Position numbers and translations under genes: made by a program
The notes under the pieces: model-generated
Database searches by the model: none
What the model was told of the DNA's origin: nothing
What the model saw: the letters and a program-made list of their open reading frames with translations, nothing else
From: Clostridiales bacterium
GTDB taxonomy: Bacteria > Bacillota > Clostridia > Saccharofermentanales > Saccharofermentanaceae
Assembly: GCA_017551625.1 (NCBI GenBank)
Contig: JAFZLF010000003.1
Location: 62,001-126,000, forward strand
Length of the DNA stretch: 64,000 nucleotides
Direction: 5' to 3'
Shown here: positions 33,808-42,119 of the stretch, one piece after another
How positions within the stretch are numbered: the first letter of the stretch is position 1
Layout of the letters: the number at the start of each line of letters is the position of its first letter

Positions 33808-35196
33808 TCACCACTTATTCGCCGTAGCCGTCTCCACACAGTTGATCTGGCTAACGACCCAGTTATCTTCGATCAGGTGATACTCCGCACCGCAGTACGG
33901 GCAGGTCTTGACATGGATCGCGTCGAAAGAACCGCTGCACTTTTTGCAGTTGACGGCATGGATCGTGAAACCATAGTCCTCTTCCTTTACCTTCTTGGCG
34001 AGGATCATCTGGAATACCTGCTTCTTGAACTCCACCATATTTCCACCGTGGTAGAAAGCACTGACCACATAGGCCTTGACACTGACACGGAGGATCCCGT
34101 CGACGACACTGCTTCCGACATATTCGACGGCACCACGATACTCAACATCCACGATATTGTCCATGAAAGAAAGATCATCCTTCCCGTCATAGATCGTCAG
34201 TTTTTCCCTGTCATCCGAGAATACGATACCACGAAGAAGCGAGATCACCTTCTCCTCGAAGAACTCGTATGAGAAATCCGGAACATATCTCTTGAGGTCC
34301 GTTTCCATTCTCGTCTTTGTCGCGGCCGCTGCCTGCACATCCAGCACTTCGCTATGTTGCGCCACTTTCTTAGCCGCCAGCGCCGGGCCCAGCATCAGAT
34401 TAAACATGATAAATGAAAAGAGCAAAAGTCCGCCACCGAAGATCGTAATCGCAAAGAGGCTCATGGCGATCGTCCCACCGACACCGTAACCTTGCTCCTC
34501 GGAGATCGACAGTCCGGCAATCAAACCGAGAATCGCACCGATGGCTCCGAAATACAGGAAGCCGAACTTCATGGCTCCCTTATAGACTTTCTTGCTCAGG
34601 ACCGTAGGTCTTGTGTAGTATCCGGAAACACAGGGATAGTTCTGCTGCATCTCATATGTCGTGCCGCACATCGGGCATCCCGACGTAAACTTTGACATAA
34701 GATCCGTATGGCCGCAGTTCTTACAGGTGTAGCTCTGCTGACCGACAGAATTCGCCTGTGCCGGAAATTGTACCTGACCTTGCACCTGACCCGGAACCTG
34801 GACCTGACCTTGCACCTGTCCCGGAACCGAAGTTTGACCCTGCATCTGTCCCTGTCCCGAGACCTGCTTATCGAGGATACCCATATAGAGCGTTTCTTCC
34901 GAAAGATCTGAACGCGAGATGAGCTTGCCGTCCTTATAGAAATCCGTCTCGTAGTTGCAACGGTTCGAAGCAACTGTATACGTATACGGGAACTTCACAA
35001 ACTGGCTGGCCTTCGCGTTCTCCGCGCAGGTCCTTTCGAACTTCTTGACCATCGTGAGGCCCTTCTTATTGACTCTCTTTCTCTGGCATGCCAGACCAAA
35101 TCGGAGGTCCGCCGACGATTTCTCGGGAAAAGCACCGCCCTGATAAAAGGCGGTCAGTTCATCTGTATACTTCTTTCTGATATTTGAAAAATCCAT
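33808..35196 (-). CDS. Membrane protein with two zinc ribbons and a Gln/Pro repeat linker
   Basis: 462 residues from MDFSNIRKKY, behind AGGGGAG with 7-base spacing; the longer frame to 35226 begins at a TTG without a site. A Gln/Val/Pro tandem repeat (GQVQGQVQVP, about 130-155) precedes a zinc ribbon (CKNCGHTDL, CPMCGTTYE). Two TMs lie near 225-280, then a Tim44-like region (DDLSFMDNIVDVEYRG) and a terminal ribbon (CKKCSGSF, CPYCGAEYH). Its plan matches the 30416 gene, though sequence identity is low. The function is unknown. Confidence 0.62.
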   Translation of the reverse strand: MDFSNIRKKYTDELTAFYQGGAFPEKSSADLRFGLACQRKRVNKKGLTMVKKFERTCAENAKASQFVKFPYTYTVASNRCNYETDFYKDGKLISRSDLSEETLYMGILDKQVSGQGQMQGQTSVPGQVQGQVQVPGQVQGQVQFPAQANSVGQQSYTCKNCGHTDLMSKFTSGCPMCGTTYEMQQNYPCVSGYYTRPTVLSKKVYKGAMKFGFLYFGAIGAILGLIAGLSISEEQGYGVGGTIAMSLFAITIFGGGLLLFSFIMFNLMLGPALAAKKVAQHSEVLDVQAAAATKTRMETDLKRYVPDFSYEFFEEKVISLLRGIVFSDDREKLTIYDGKDDLSFMDNIVDVEYRGAVEYVGSSVVDGILRVSVKAYVVSAFYHGGNMVEFKKQVFQMILAKKVKEEDYGFTIHAVNCKKCSGSFDAIHVKTCPYCGAEYHLIEDNWVVSQINCVETATANKW

Positions 35197-35263
35197 TCTC
35201 ATTCTCCCCTTTCGTTTCCCAAACAACGCTATTATACCATTATCCTAAAAAATCTTTACCCGA

Positions 35264-35303
35264 CAAAAAGAACCCTGAGCAGAACATAATTCCACTCAGG
35301 GCT
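35264..35303 (-). terminator. Terminator downstream of purH
   Basis: Minus strand CCCTGAG (35295-35301) pairs with CTCAGGG (35273-35279), followed by TTCTTTTTG. Confidence 0.75.
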
Positions 35304-35427
35304 GCAAATGAACCCTCATAATTGCAAAACAAAAGAACGAGGAAACGGAATTGGCGCTTGCTTTTTTACCGAGGTCGAATCCTCCGAAAGCCCGGACACG
35401 AATATATCAACTTCCAGGCATCAAGAA

Positions 35428-35512
35428 GCCCCGGTAGTGTGATTGCCTCGAGCGGCGAGTTTCGCGTAAGCGAACTGTTTGAAGCCGGGAGAGCCAATCA
35501 CACTAACGGGGC
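35428..35512. other. Structured element 1 sharing a conserved internal-loop motif
   Basis: Outer stem: GCCCCG plus TAGTGTGATTG (35428-35445, one mismatch) pairs with CAATCACACTA plus CGGGGC (35495-35512). Nested inside is CGGC, GAGT, TTCGC, GTAA, GCGAA, CTGTTTGA, (A), GCCG at 35453-35487. The same GAGT...CTGTTTGA core with different flanking stems recurs at 48338-48368. There is no U-tract. Confidence 0.6.
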
Positions 35513-35534
35513 CCTTAGTTACTGAAAGTGAATA

Positions 35535-37079
35535 TTAGTGTCTGAAGTGACGCACTCCCGTAAAGAGCATCGCGATACCGTACTTATCGCAAGCATCGAT
35601 ACTCTCCTGGTCACGGATGGATCCGCCCGGCTGAACGATCGCCGTGATACCATACTCATGAGCTGTCTCAACGCAGTCAGAGAACGGGAAGAAAGCATCG
35701 GAACCGAGAACCGCGCCCTTGGCCTTCTCACCTGCAAAATCCAGAGCGATCTTCGCAGCGCCGACACGGTTTGTCTGGCCGGGGCCGACACCGAGGGTCT
35801 GCTTATTCTTAACCACAACGATACCGTTGGACTTCACGTGCTTTACGACCTTCATGGCAAAGAGCATGTCGTCCTTGAGAGCCGGATCAATCTCTGTCTT
35901 GGTTACGGTCTTGAGCTCAGCCTCGTCGTAGATGCCACGGTCGTGATCCTGCACCAGAAGACCGCCGTTCACGCGCTTGTAGTTGTACTCACCCTCCGGG
36001 ATCGGAGCGGAGATATCCGGCAGAACGAGAACGCGGAGGTTCTTCTTCGCGCAGAGGATATCGAGTGCTTCCTGTGTGTAGGACGGAGCCACGATGACCT
36101 CCAGGAAGATTTTTGCCATTTCAGCAGCAGTCTTACCGTCGATCTCACGGTTTGCAGCAACGATACCACCGAAAATGGAGACAGAGTCCGCTTCATAAGC
36201 CTTGACCCATGCATCGTAGATGTTATCGGCCGAACCGACACCGCACGGATTGGCGTGCTTAACGGCAACAACTGTCGGCTCGTCGAATTCTTTGAGGCAG
36301 TTGATGGTCGCATCTGTATCGGAAATGTTATTGTAGGAAAGTTCCTTACCATTGAGCTGCTTGGCCTCAGCAAGAGATCCCTTTACCGGCAGAGCATTCT
36401 GGAAGAAGGTGGCCTTCTGGTGCGGGTTCTCACCGTAGCGCATCTCCGCTACCTTATCGAAAGTAACGGTGTACTGCTTCGGCAGAGTCTTATCTTCGGA
36501 TACGGAAAGGAAGTAATTTGCAATCAGGGCATCGTAAGCAGCAGTGTGCTCGAATACTTTCTTCGCCAGCTTGAAACGTGTCTCATAAGTCGTATCGCCG
36601 GTTGCCTTCATTTCAGAAAGAACCTGCTCATAGTCATCCGGATCGGTGATAACAGTAACGTCCTTATGGTTCTTTGCCGCCGCACGCAGCATAGACGGAC
36701 CGCCGATATCGATGTTCTCGACGCACTCTTCAAAAGCCACGCCCGGCTTCTGGATGGTTGCCTTGAAAGGATAGAGGTTAACGACGATCATGTCGATCAG
36801 ACCGATGCCCAGTTCTTCAACTCTCTTCATATGCTCCGGATTACCACGCATCGCGAGGATACCGCCATGGATCAAAGGATGCAGTGTTTTTACACGGCCA
36901 TCGAGGCACTCCGGGAAACCGGTGATCTCGGAAACTTCCTTACAGGGAATGCCTTCCTTCTCAAGAAGCTTCGCAGTACCGCCTGTAGAGAGGATCTCCA
37001 CATTCAGTTCCACGAGCTTTCTGGCAAAATCGGCGATGCCTGTCTTGTCGGATACACTGATAATCGCTCTTCTAATCAT
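35535..37079 (-). CDS. purH: Bifunctional AICAR transformylase / IMP cyclohydrolase
   Basis: Last two steps to IMP. The 514 residues are full length. The cyclohydrolase half has AIISVSDKTGI, STGGTAKLL and GRVKTLHP. The transformylase half has KQLNGKELSYNNISD, AVKHANPCGV, a central KNLRVLVLP and C-terminal GSDAFFPFSD and QPGGSIRD, including the catalytic Lys-His. It lies 20 bases after purN. A terminator and a separate structured element follow. Confidence 0.97.
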   Translation of the reverse strand: MIRRAIISVSDKTGIADFARKLVELNVEILSTGGTAKLLEKEGIPCKEVSEITGFPECLDGRVKTLHPLIHGGILAMRGNPEHMKRVEELGIGLIDMIVVNLYPFKATIQKPGVAFEECVENIDIGGPSMLRAAAKNHKDVTVITDPDDYEQVLSEMKATGDTTYETRFKLAKKVFEHTAAYDALIANYFLSVSEDKTLPKQYTVTFDKVAEMRYGENPHQKATFFQNALPVKGSLAEAKQLNGKELSYNNISDTDATINCLKEFDEPTVVAVKHANPCGVGSADNIYDAWVKAYEADSVSIFGGIVAANREIDGKTAAEMAKIFLEVIVAPSYTQEALDILCAKKNLRVLVLPDISAPIPEGEYNYKRVNGGLLVQDHDRGIYDEAELKTVTKTEIDPALKDDMLFAMKVVKHVKSNGIVVVKNKQTLGVGPGQTNRVGAAKIALDFAGEKAKGAVLGSDAFFPFSDCVETAHEYGITAIVQPGGSIRDQESIDACDKYGIAMLFTGVRHFRH

Positions 37080-37099
37080 AAATACATCCTTTCCGAGTC

Positions 37100-37717
37100 T
37101 TAAGGCTTGACTCTAACCAAATTATTAACAACTTCGATCTTACCGTCGGCGATGAGCTGAATCGCCTTCGGAAGGATAACCTGTTCACACTCCACCATGA
37201 TACGCTTCTGTAAGGTCTCCGGTGTGTCATCAGGGAGCACATCTACCGCTTTTTGGAGGATGATCGGTCCCTCGTCATAGTTCTCGTTTACGAAGTGCAC
37301 GGTCGCGCCGGATACCTTGACGCCCTTAGCCAGAACCGCTTCGTGCGGGCGGATGCCGTACATACCCTTTCCGCAGAACGCCGGGATCAGGGCCGGGTGG
37401 ATATTGATGATGCGGTTGCTGTACGCCGCGACGGTCTTCGGTCCGAGCATCGAGAGGAACCCGGCCAGCACCACGAGGTCTACGCCAAGGCGGTCGAGTT
37501 CTTCGAGCGTCGCATCGTCATACGCGTCGCCGAGGATCTTCTTACTGATGACCTTCGTCGGGATCCCCGCCTTCGTCGCTCTTACGATGGCAAAAGCACT
37601 GTCGTTGCTGGCGATAACTTCGGAGATCTCGACATTCCGGATCTCTCCGCTGCTGATCTTATCCATGATCGCCTGCAGGTTCGTTCCGCCACCGCTGACA
37701 AATACCGCTATCTTCAT
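37100..37717 (-). CDS. purN: Phosphoribosylglycinamide formyltransferase
   Basis: Formylates GAR with 10-formyl-THF. The 205 residues have VSGGGTNLQAIMD, LAGFLSMLGP, NIHPALIPAF (catalytic Asn-His) and the Asp-bearing loop VHFVNENYDEGPII. It lies 86 bases after purF with no purM between them, which is unusual because purM normally sits there. Confidence 0.96.
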   Translation of the reverse strand: MKIAVFVSGGGTNLQAIMDKISSGEIRNVEISEVIASNDSAFAIVRATKAGIPTKVISKKILGDAYDDATLEELDRLGVDLVVLAGFLSMLGPKTVAAYSNRIINIHPALIPAFCGKGMYGIRPHEAVLAKGVKVSGATVHFVNENYDEGPIILQKAVDVLPDDTPETLQKRIMVECEQVILPKAIQLIADGKIEVVNNLVRVKP

Positions 37718-37803
37718 GCCGAACTCCTTCCCGTCTGTTCACACGCGCATATGGCGCGTATCTCGCGCGCGGCCATACGGCCAAGCGCATTTCGCTCCGC
37801 ATA

Positions 37804-39228
37804 TCAGATCTTATGCGGAGAATCTTCTCCCACATTTTCCGGAACACCTGCCGGGAACACGCCGTCGAAGCAAGCCGCACAGTGGCCACAGAGCGCGCCC
37901 TGTGTAGATGCACGGAGTCCCTCGAGGCTGACATAGCCGAGTGAATCGGCGCCAAGCATGTCGCGGATCTCCTCCACGCTCATCGAGCGGGCCGGGAGCA
38001 TCTCCGCCTCGGAGGCCGAAACACCGTAGTAACACGGATACTTGACCGGCGGTGAAGCTACGCGGAGGTGAACTTCCTTCGCGCCTTCCTCACGCAGGAA
38101 GGAGATGATATGTTTGGTCGTGGTACCACGTACGACGGAGTCGTCAACGATCACGATCTTCTTATCTTTTACAGCTGTCTTCAGAACAGAGAACTTCAGT
38201 CGGACGGCCATCTCACGGGCCGCCTGTGTCCCCTCGATGAACGTTCTTCCCACATAACGGTTCTTCAGGAGCGCCTGTCCGTACGGGATGCCGCTCTCAA
38301 AAGCATAACCGATCGCCGCCGCGATACCGGAGTCCGGCGCTGCTACGACGAGGTCGGCGTCACAGGGGTTTTCGCGCGCCAGAGCGCGGCCGGTCTGGAC
38401 ACGGGATTCGTATACGCTGGTACCGTCGATGTAGCTGTCCGGCCGGGCCAGATATACGAACTCGAAGATACAGAGCTTGCCGTTCTTATGCGCATCACAC
38501 TCGGGAACCGTGTAGATAGAAGAATAACCTTCTTCCGTGATCGTGATGATCTCGCCCGGCAGCACGTCGCGGATGGTCTCCGCGCCGATCGCGTCAAAAG
38601 CACAGTTCTCGGAAGCGAGAAGATACATATCGTCTTTCTTGCCGAGGACCAGCGGACGAAGTCCGAGAGGATCACGCACACCGATGATGCGGTCTTCGCT
38701 CATGAGGAGCATGGCATAGGCTCCGCGGATCTCGCCCATCATCTTCTGGATCGCGCCCTCGAGGGAATCCGTAGAGACGCGGTTTCTGGCCAGGATCGAA
38801 AGCAGGACTTCAAAGTCCGCCGTAGTCTGGAAGATCGCGCCGATCTCTTTCAGAGAATCACGGAGCTGATCGGCGTTCAGAATCGAGCCGTTGATGGAGA
38901 TCGCGAGCTGTCCGCTGTGGGACTTGATCTGCATCGGCTGGACCACATCATAGCCGCTCTCATTCGGAGCCGGTGTTCTGACGTGTCCGATCGCCGCATG
39001 TCCGGTCAGTGTCCCGAGATGCAGGTCATCAAAAACATCCGCGACCAGACCCGGCGCCTTATGGCACAGGAACTGTCCGTCATGGTTGACGACGATTCCC
39101 GCCGAGGACTGACCACGGTGCTGCAGTGAGAAGATCCCGTAGTACGTCAGTTTGGAGATATCGGGGCTCTGCTTCTTCGTGTCAAAGATACCGAATACTC
39201 CACATTCTTCTTGCCACTTTCTACCCAT
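37804..39228 (-). CDS. purF: Amidophosphoribosyltransferase
   Basis: Committing step of purine synthesis, making phosphoribosylamine from PRPP and glutamine. The 474 residues include a short propeptide (MGRKWQEE) before the catalytic CGVFGI. The glutaminase is followed by the PRTase loop KIVIVDDSVVRGTT. Cysteines in GKLCIFEF, KYPCYYG and CGHCAACF match the 4Fe-4S ligands of the B. subtilis-type enzyme, so it is oxygen-sensitive. It lies 5 bases after purE in one operon. Confidence 0.97.
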   Translation of the reverse strand: MGRKWQEECGVFGIFDTKKQSPDISKLTYYGIFSLQHRGQSSAGIVVNHDGQFLCHKAPGLVADVFDDLHLGTLTGHAAIGHVRTPAPNESGYDVVQPMQIKSHSGQLAISINGSILNADQLRDSLKEIGAIFQTTADFEVLLSILARNRVSTDSLEGAIQKMMGEIRGAYAMLLMSEDRIIGVRDPLGLRPLVLGKKDDMYLLASENCAFDAIGAETIRDVLPGEIITITEEGYSSIYTVPECDAHKNGKLCIFEFVYLARPDSYIDGTSVYESRVQTGRALARENPCDADLVVAAPDSGIAAAIGYAFESGIPYGQALLKNRYVGRTFIEGTQAAREMAVRLKFSVLKTAVKDKKIVIVDDSVVRGTTTKHIISFLREEGAKEVHLRVASPPVKYPCYYGVSASEAEMLPARSMSVEEIRDMLGADSLGYVSLEGLRASTQGALCGHCAACFDGVFPAGVPENVGEDSPHKI

Positions 39229-39233
39229 ACTTG

Positions 39234-39743
39234 TTACTCCCCCAGATTTGCTATTTTTTCCTGAAGACGGGCATCTCTGTCGGCCACCGAGGCCGCGAGT
39301 CCCGCCTTATACTCTACTAACTTGCTGCTGAGCGCTTCATCAGAGAGCGCCAGCATCTGTGCTGCCAGGATCGCTGCGTTACTTCCGCCGTCGATCGCGA
39401 CCGTCGCGACCGGGATCCCCGTCGGCATCTGTACGACTGCATAGAGCGCATCGACACCGTGGAGCGCGCCACCCTTACACGGCACACCGATGACCGGAAG
39501 CACCGTATGCGCCGCGATCACACCCGCAAGGTGCGCCGCGAGGCCCGCCGCCGCGATAATGACGCTGTAGCCGTCCGCTTTCGCCGAAGATGCGATCGAT
39601 GCGGCGAGCTCCGGCGTCCTATGCGCCGAGCATACCTTCGCATCAAAAGGAATACCGAATTTCTTAAGAAGCTTGAAACAGCCTTCCATCACAGGGAAAT
39701 CAGAATCACTTCCCATGACGACCAGAACCTTTGCTTCTGCCAT
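39234..39743 (-). CDS. purE: N5-carboxyaminoimidazole ribonucleotide mutase
   Basis: Class I PurE of 169 residues: VVMGSDSDFPVM at the N-terminus, SAHRTPE with the catalytic His, AAAGLAAHLAGVIAA and GVPCKGGALHGVDAL. Class I enzymes need PurK, which is not in the window. First gene of the visible purE-F-(N-H) series, behind a leader of about 90 bases with a repeated element. Confidence 0.96.
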   Translation of the reverse strand: MAEAKVLVVMGSDSDFPVMEGCFKLLKKFGIPFDAKVCSAHRTPELAASIASSAKADGYSVIIAAAGLAAHLAGVIAAHTVLPVIGVPCKGGALHGVDALYAVVQMPTGIPVATVAIDGGSNAAILAAQMLALSDEALSSKLVEYKAGLAASVADRDARLQEKIANLGE

Positions 39744-39791
39744 GTTTTTCTCCTCCGTTCAAACAAATTGGCCTTGCCCGGTTCTCGTCTC

Positions 39792-39838
39792 GGGACAGAC
39801 CCTATAGGTCACTCCAAAAATGGAACAGACCTATTATA
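39792..39838 (-). promoter_or_regulatory. purE leader: -10 element and duplicated leader motif
   Basis: A minus-strand TATAAT lies at 39833-39838. Just downstream the leader begins AGGTCTGTTCC (39824-39834), can fold AGGTC against GACCT around a TCC/GGA pair, and then repeats the motif as AGGGTCTGTCCC (39792-39803). It matches no purine or PRPP riboswitch that I can recognise. Confidence 0.4.
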
Positions 39839-39840
39839 AA

Positions 39841-39892
39841 ACAAAAACGGTGCTTTGGAAGAAGAGTTTTTTGATATTCTTCATCAAACACC
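39841..39892 (-). terminator. Terminator after the CapA-like gene
   Basis: Minus strand GGTG...TTCTTC-type stem: GGTG (39889-39892) pairs with CACC (39849-39852), with GAAGAA/TTCTTC pairing inside, followed by GTTTTTGTTTT. The purE -10 lies directly behind it. Confidence 0.65.
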
Positions 39893-39907
39893 ATTTTTCG
39901 TTCTTTA

Positions 39908-41035
39908 CTATTCGTTCGCGTCCGACCAGTGCAGTTTCTTCATGACGCGGTTGTACTCATCCGTTCCCTTCTCGTACGGCATCGGGCAGTAGTCGTTGCC
40001 CTCACTGCAGGACCGCATGGAAAACGGGATACACTCCATACGCGAACTTACCAGATGTCCGTCATCCACGGTAAAAGTACACTGGAAGATCGCCGTATCG
40101 GGGTCACTGAGCCACGGCTGGCCGCCGAAACAGAAATTGGACTCACTATATATAATGTATTTACCATTATAGTAATCGACGGGCTGCAGGCGGTGCGGGT
40201 GTGAACCGACATAGATGTCCGCGCCGTAGTCGAGGATATCGTGCGCCAGCTCGATCGCGTCATCTTCGGGCTCGTACATCCGCTCGATACCGATATGGCA
40301 GGAGATGATGACGATCGCGCATCCCTGTTCGCGGAGCCAGGAGATCGCATCGTAGTATGGCTGACGTTCGTAGGTGAAGTTAAAACCGGCCATGCCGATC
40401 TTGACGCCCTTCGTCTCATAGATCGCATAGGATGTGTTGTCGCTCCAGAGTATCCCGTTCTCCTCGAGGACACGGCGGGTCTCATCGAGTCCTTCCTGTG
40501 AGTAGTCATAGGCGTGGTTATTCGCGAGATTACAGCACTCGATGCTCGCTTCTTTCAGGACCTCTACATATCTCGGCGAGCCCTTGAGGTAGATCTCGCG
40601 CTCCGGGCGGAGATTCTCGGAGTACGTCAGCGGACCTTCGAGATTACAGAGGGTCATATCATCGGCCTCTAAATATGGAAGTGCCTTGGAAAACGGATAA
40701 GAATAGTTGTCGCCGACAACACTCGTGAAGCAATAGGATGCACCGGCGTGGGATCTCTGCTCACCGAGAGTGGTGTCGCCGATGAAGCTGATGAGGATCT
40801 CCGTAGGCGTCGGTGTAGGGGTAGGCGTCGGGGTCGGAGTATTCGTGGGCGTCGGTGTCGGCGTATCTGTCGGTTTTACCGTCGTATCACTGCCATCCGG
40901 AGAACCGGACACACCCGCCGTTCCGGAAATGCCGGATCCGGAAACCGTATCGGAAACGCCCGTCTTCCCGCTTCCGCACGAAGCCAGAACCAGGGACATC
41001 GTCAGAAGCAGCGCCAGAAATCTGATTTTCCTCAT
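39908..41035 (-). CDS. CapA family lipoprotein (metallophosphatase-like)
   Basis: 375 residues from MRKIRFLALLL. The lipobox LVLASC gives a lipid-anchored Cys20. A Ser/Gly linker and a Thr-Pro repeat spacer (TPTPTPTNTPTPTP, about 60-83) hold the catalytic domain off the membrane. The domain is the CapA/PgsA calcineurin-like fold: FIGDTTLGEQ, CNLEGPLTYS, CCNLANNHAYDY, VIISCHIGIER and GSHPHRLQPV. The family acts in poly-gamma-glutamate and capsule assembly, but no pgsBC lies near. A TTG start at 41044 is possible but less well placed. Confidence 0.85.
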   Translation of the reverse strand: MRKIRFLALLLTMSLVLASCGSGKTGVSDTVSGSGISGTAGVSGSPDGSDTTVKPTDTPTPTPTNTPTPTPTPTPTPTEILISFIGDTTLGEQRSHAGASYCFTSVVGDNYSYPFSKALPYLEADDMTLCNLEGPLTYSENLRPEREIYLKGSPRYVEVLKEASIECCNLANNHAYDYSQEGLDETRRVLEENGILWSDNTSYAIYETKGVKIGMAGFNFTYERQPYYDAISWLREQGCAIVIISCHIGIERMYEPEDDAIELAHDILDYGADIYVGSHPHRLQPVDYYNGKYIIYSESNFCFGGQPWLSDPDTAIFQCTFTVDDGHLVSSRMECIPFSMRSCSEGNDYCPMPYEKGTDEYNRVMKKLHWSDANE

Positions 41036-41211
41036 CCTCAACAATCACCTTCTAAAAGAATACCTTATTAGTTTAGCAGACGAGCGGAAAAGAAGAAACA
41101 GAAAAATCACATTTTTGTCAAGATTTCGCAGGCCGGAATTCCCAAAGATTTTTTAAGTGAAAAGCTCACAGAAAAACTTTGAAAAATTAACCAAAGAAAA
41201 CGATTTTACTA

Positions 41212-41240
41212 TTGCCTAAAGCAAAAAAAGCATTTAATAT
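41212..41240 (+). promoter_or_regulatory. Candidate promoter of the HEAT-repeat gene
   Basis: TTGCCT (41212-41217), 17-base spacer, TAATAT (41235-41240). The leader would be about 150 bases. Confidence 0.45.
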
Positions 41241-41325
41241 AGCATATAGGAAACAGGTAGGAAGATTTAGAGAGTGTTCACAATTTCGAAACATTTTTTT
41301 TCGAACTTATTAGCAAATACCTCTA

Positions 41326-41347
41326 GCACTTCTTCTAAAAGAAGTGC
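41326..41347 (+). promoter_or_regulatory. Leader hairpin before the HEAT-repeat gene
   Basis: GCACTTCTT, loop CTAA, AAGAAGTGC: a perfect nine-base stem without a following T-run. It could be an operator or an RNA element. Confidence 0.45.
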
Positions 41348-41397
41348 ATAATCTATATAGAAGCTACATGTAATCTTATAGGAAAGGGGCGATCCGG

Positions 41398-41739
41398 ATG
41401 GCAAAGATCGATAGATTAACTGAAAAAATCGAAAAACTGGGCAAGAAGCAGAATCTGGGTGCGCTGTTAAAGATGATTGATGACCCGGAAGACGAGATCC
41501 GTCTCGCGGTTGCCAAGGCGATGGGGCAGATCAGCACGTATGAATCAGGGATGCATCTTATCCCGCTGTTCCGTGACCCTTCCCCGATGGTTCGCGCTGC
41601 TGCGGCAGAGTCCGCCGGCAATATCAACGCGAAGCATACCGAAGAGTATCTGAAGAAGCTGGCCTTCGCAGATTCTGATCCGAGTGTTCGTGCGGTAGCA
41701 AGAGAAGCGTACGATAAGATGAGAACGCGTCTTGTTTGA
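41398..41739 (+). CDS. HEAT-repeat protein
   Basis: 113 residues with two to three HEAT/PBS-lyase-type helical repeats: DPEDEIRLAVAKAMGQI, DPSPMVRAAAAESAGNI and DSDPSVRAVAREAYDKM. AAAGGGG precedes the ATG. Such small proteins act as protein-binding scaffolds. The partner is unknown. It has its own terminator. Confidence 0.8.
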   Translation: MAKIDRLTEKIEKLGKKQNLGALLKMIDDPEDEIRLAVAKAMGQISTYESGMHLIPLFRDPSPMVRAAAAESAGNINAKHTEEYLKKLAFADSDPSVRAVAREAYDKMRTRLV

Positions 41740-41762
41740 TTTTGAGATTTAGATTTTCATGA

Positions 41763-41798
41763 GGGGGACCGTTTCGATAAAGACGGTCCTCTTTTTTG
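41763..41798 (+). terminator. Terminator after the HEAT-repeat gene
   Basis: GGACCGT (41766-41772) pairs with ACGGTCC (41783-41789), followed by TCTTTTTTG. Confidence 0.9.
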
Positions 41799-41846
41799 TT
41801 CCGGCGGTATGACGCCTTGACAAGTAAATAAGGAGGAACAGAAAGC

Positions 41847-42044
41847 ATGCGTATCGAACTTAACCCCGACGAGAAGATCGTCGAGAACATCAAGGAAGGA
41901 CTTAAGCGGACCGGCGGGTATTGCCCCTGCCGTCTCGAGAGGACCGAAGAGACAAAGTGTATGTGCAAGGAGTTTAAAGATCAGATCAAAGATCCCGACT
42001 TTGAAGGCTTCTGTCACTGTATGCTATACTATAAATACAAGTAA
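41847..42044 (+). CDS. Stand-alone ferredoxin-thioredoxin reductase catalytic-type protein
   Basis: 65 residues. The cysteine pattern is that of the FTR catalytic (beta) subunit: YCPCRL, CMCKEF and FCHCMLYYKYK. In the plant and cyanobacterial enzyme these cysteines hold a 4Fe-4S cluster next to a redox disulfide that reduces thioredoxin. The protein is shorter than the roughly 110-residue plant subunit, and no variable subunit is encoded. The thioredoxin gene follows 75 bases later, which supports a thioredoxin-reducing role. A rubrerythrin-like or purely electron-relay role cannot be excluded. Confidence 0.8.
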   Translation: MRIELNPDEKIVENIKEGLKRTGGYCPCRLERTEETKCMCKEFKDQIKDPDFEGFCHCMLYYKYK

Positions 42045-42050
42045 GAAACA

Positions 42051-42086
42051 AGAAGCACTCATATGCCCCTAGGCTACAGTGCTTCT
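42051..42086 (+). other. Hairpin between the FTR-like gene and thioredoxin gene
   Basis: AGAAGCACT (42051-42059) pairs perfectly with AGTGCTTCT (42078-42086). There is no T-run after it, so it looks more like an mRNA stabilising or processing element than a terminator. Confidence 0.5.
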
Positions 42087-42119
42087 GCAGGATAATAGGA
42101 AACCGCAAGGAGAGAAAAT

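Larger units (their letters stand above)
41036..41397. other. AT-rich intergenic region with promoter and hairpin
   Basis: About 360 bases, clearly more AT-rich than the genes around it. It holds a candidate promoter (41212-41240), two TTCGAA palindromes around a T-run near 41286-41304, and a hairpin at 41326-41347. I see no gene. Confidence 0.6.

Noticed and set aside
34775..34860. Tandem DNA repeat as a mobile or phase-variable element
   Set aside because: It encodes an in-frame Gln/Val/Pro linker with imperfect copies; there is no sign of slippage out of frame.
35368..35390. tRNA T-arm-like sequence (GAGG TCGAATC CTC)
   Set aside because: No acceptor, D or anticodon arms can be built around it on either strand.
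39750..39838. PRPP or guanidine (ykkC-type) riboswitch before purE
   Set aside because: Only a short CCGAGA resemblance; the leader is too short and lacks the two-stem ykkC layout.
40799..40870. CRISPR-like or satellite repeat
   Set aside because: It is the coding sequence of the Thr-Pro spacer of the CapA-like lipoprotein.
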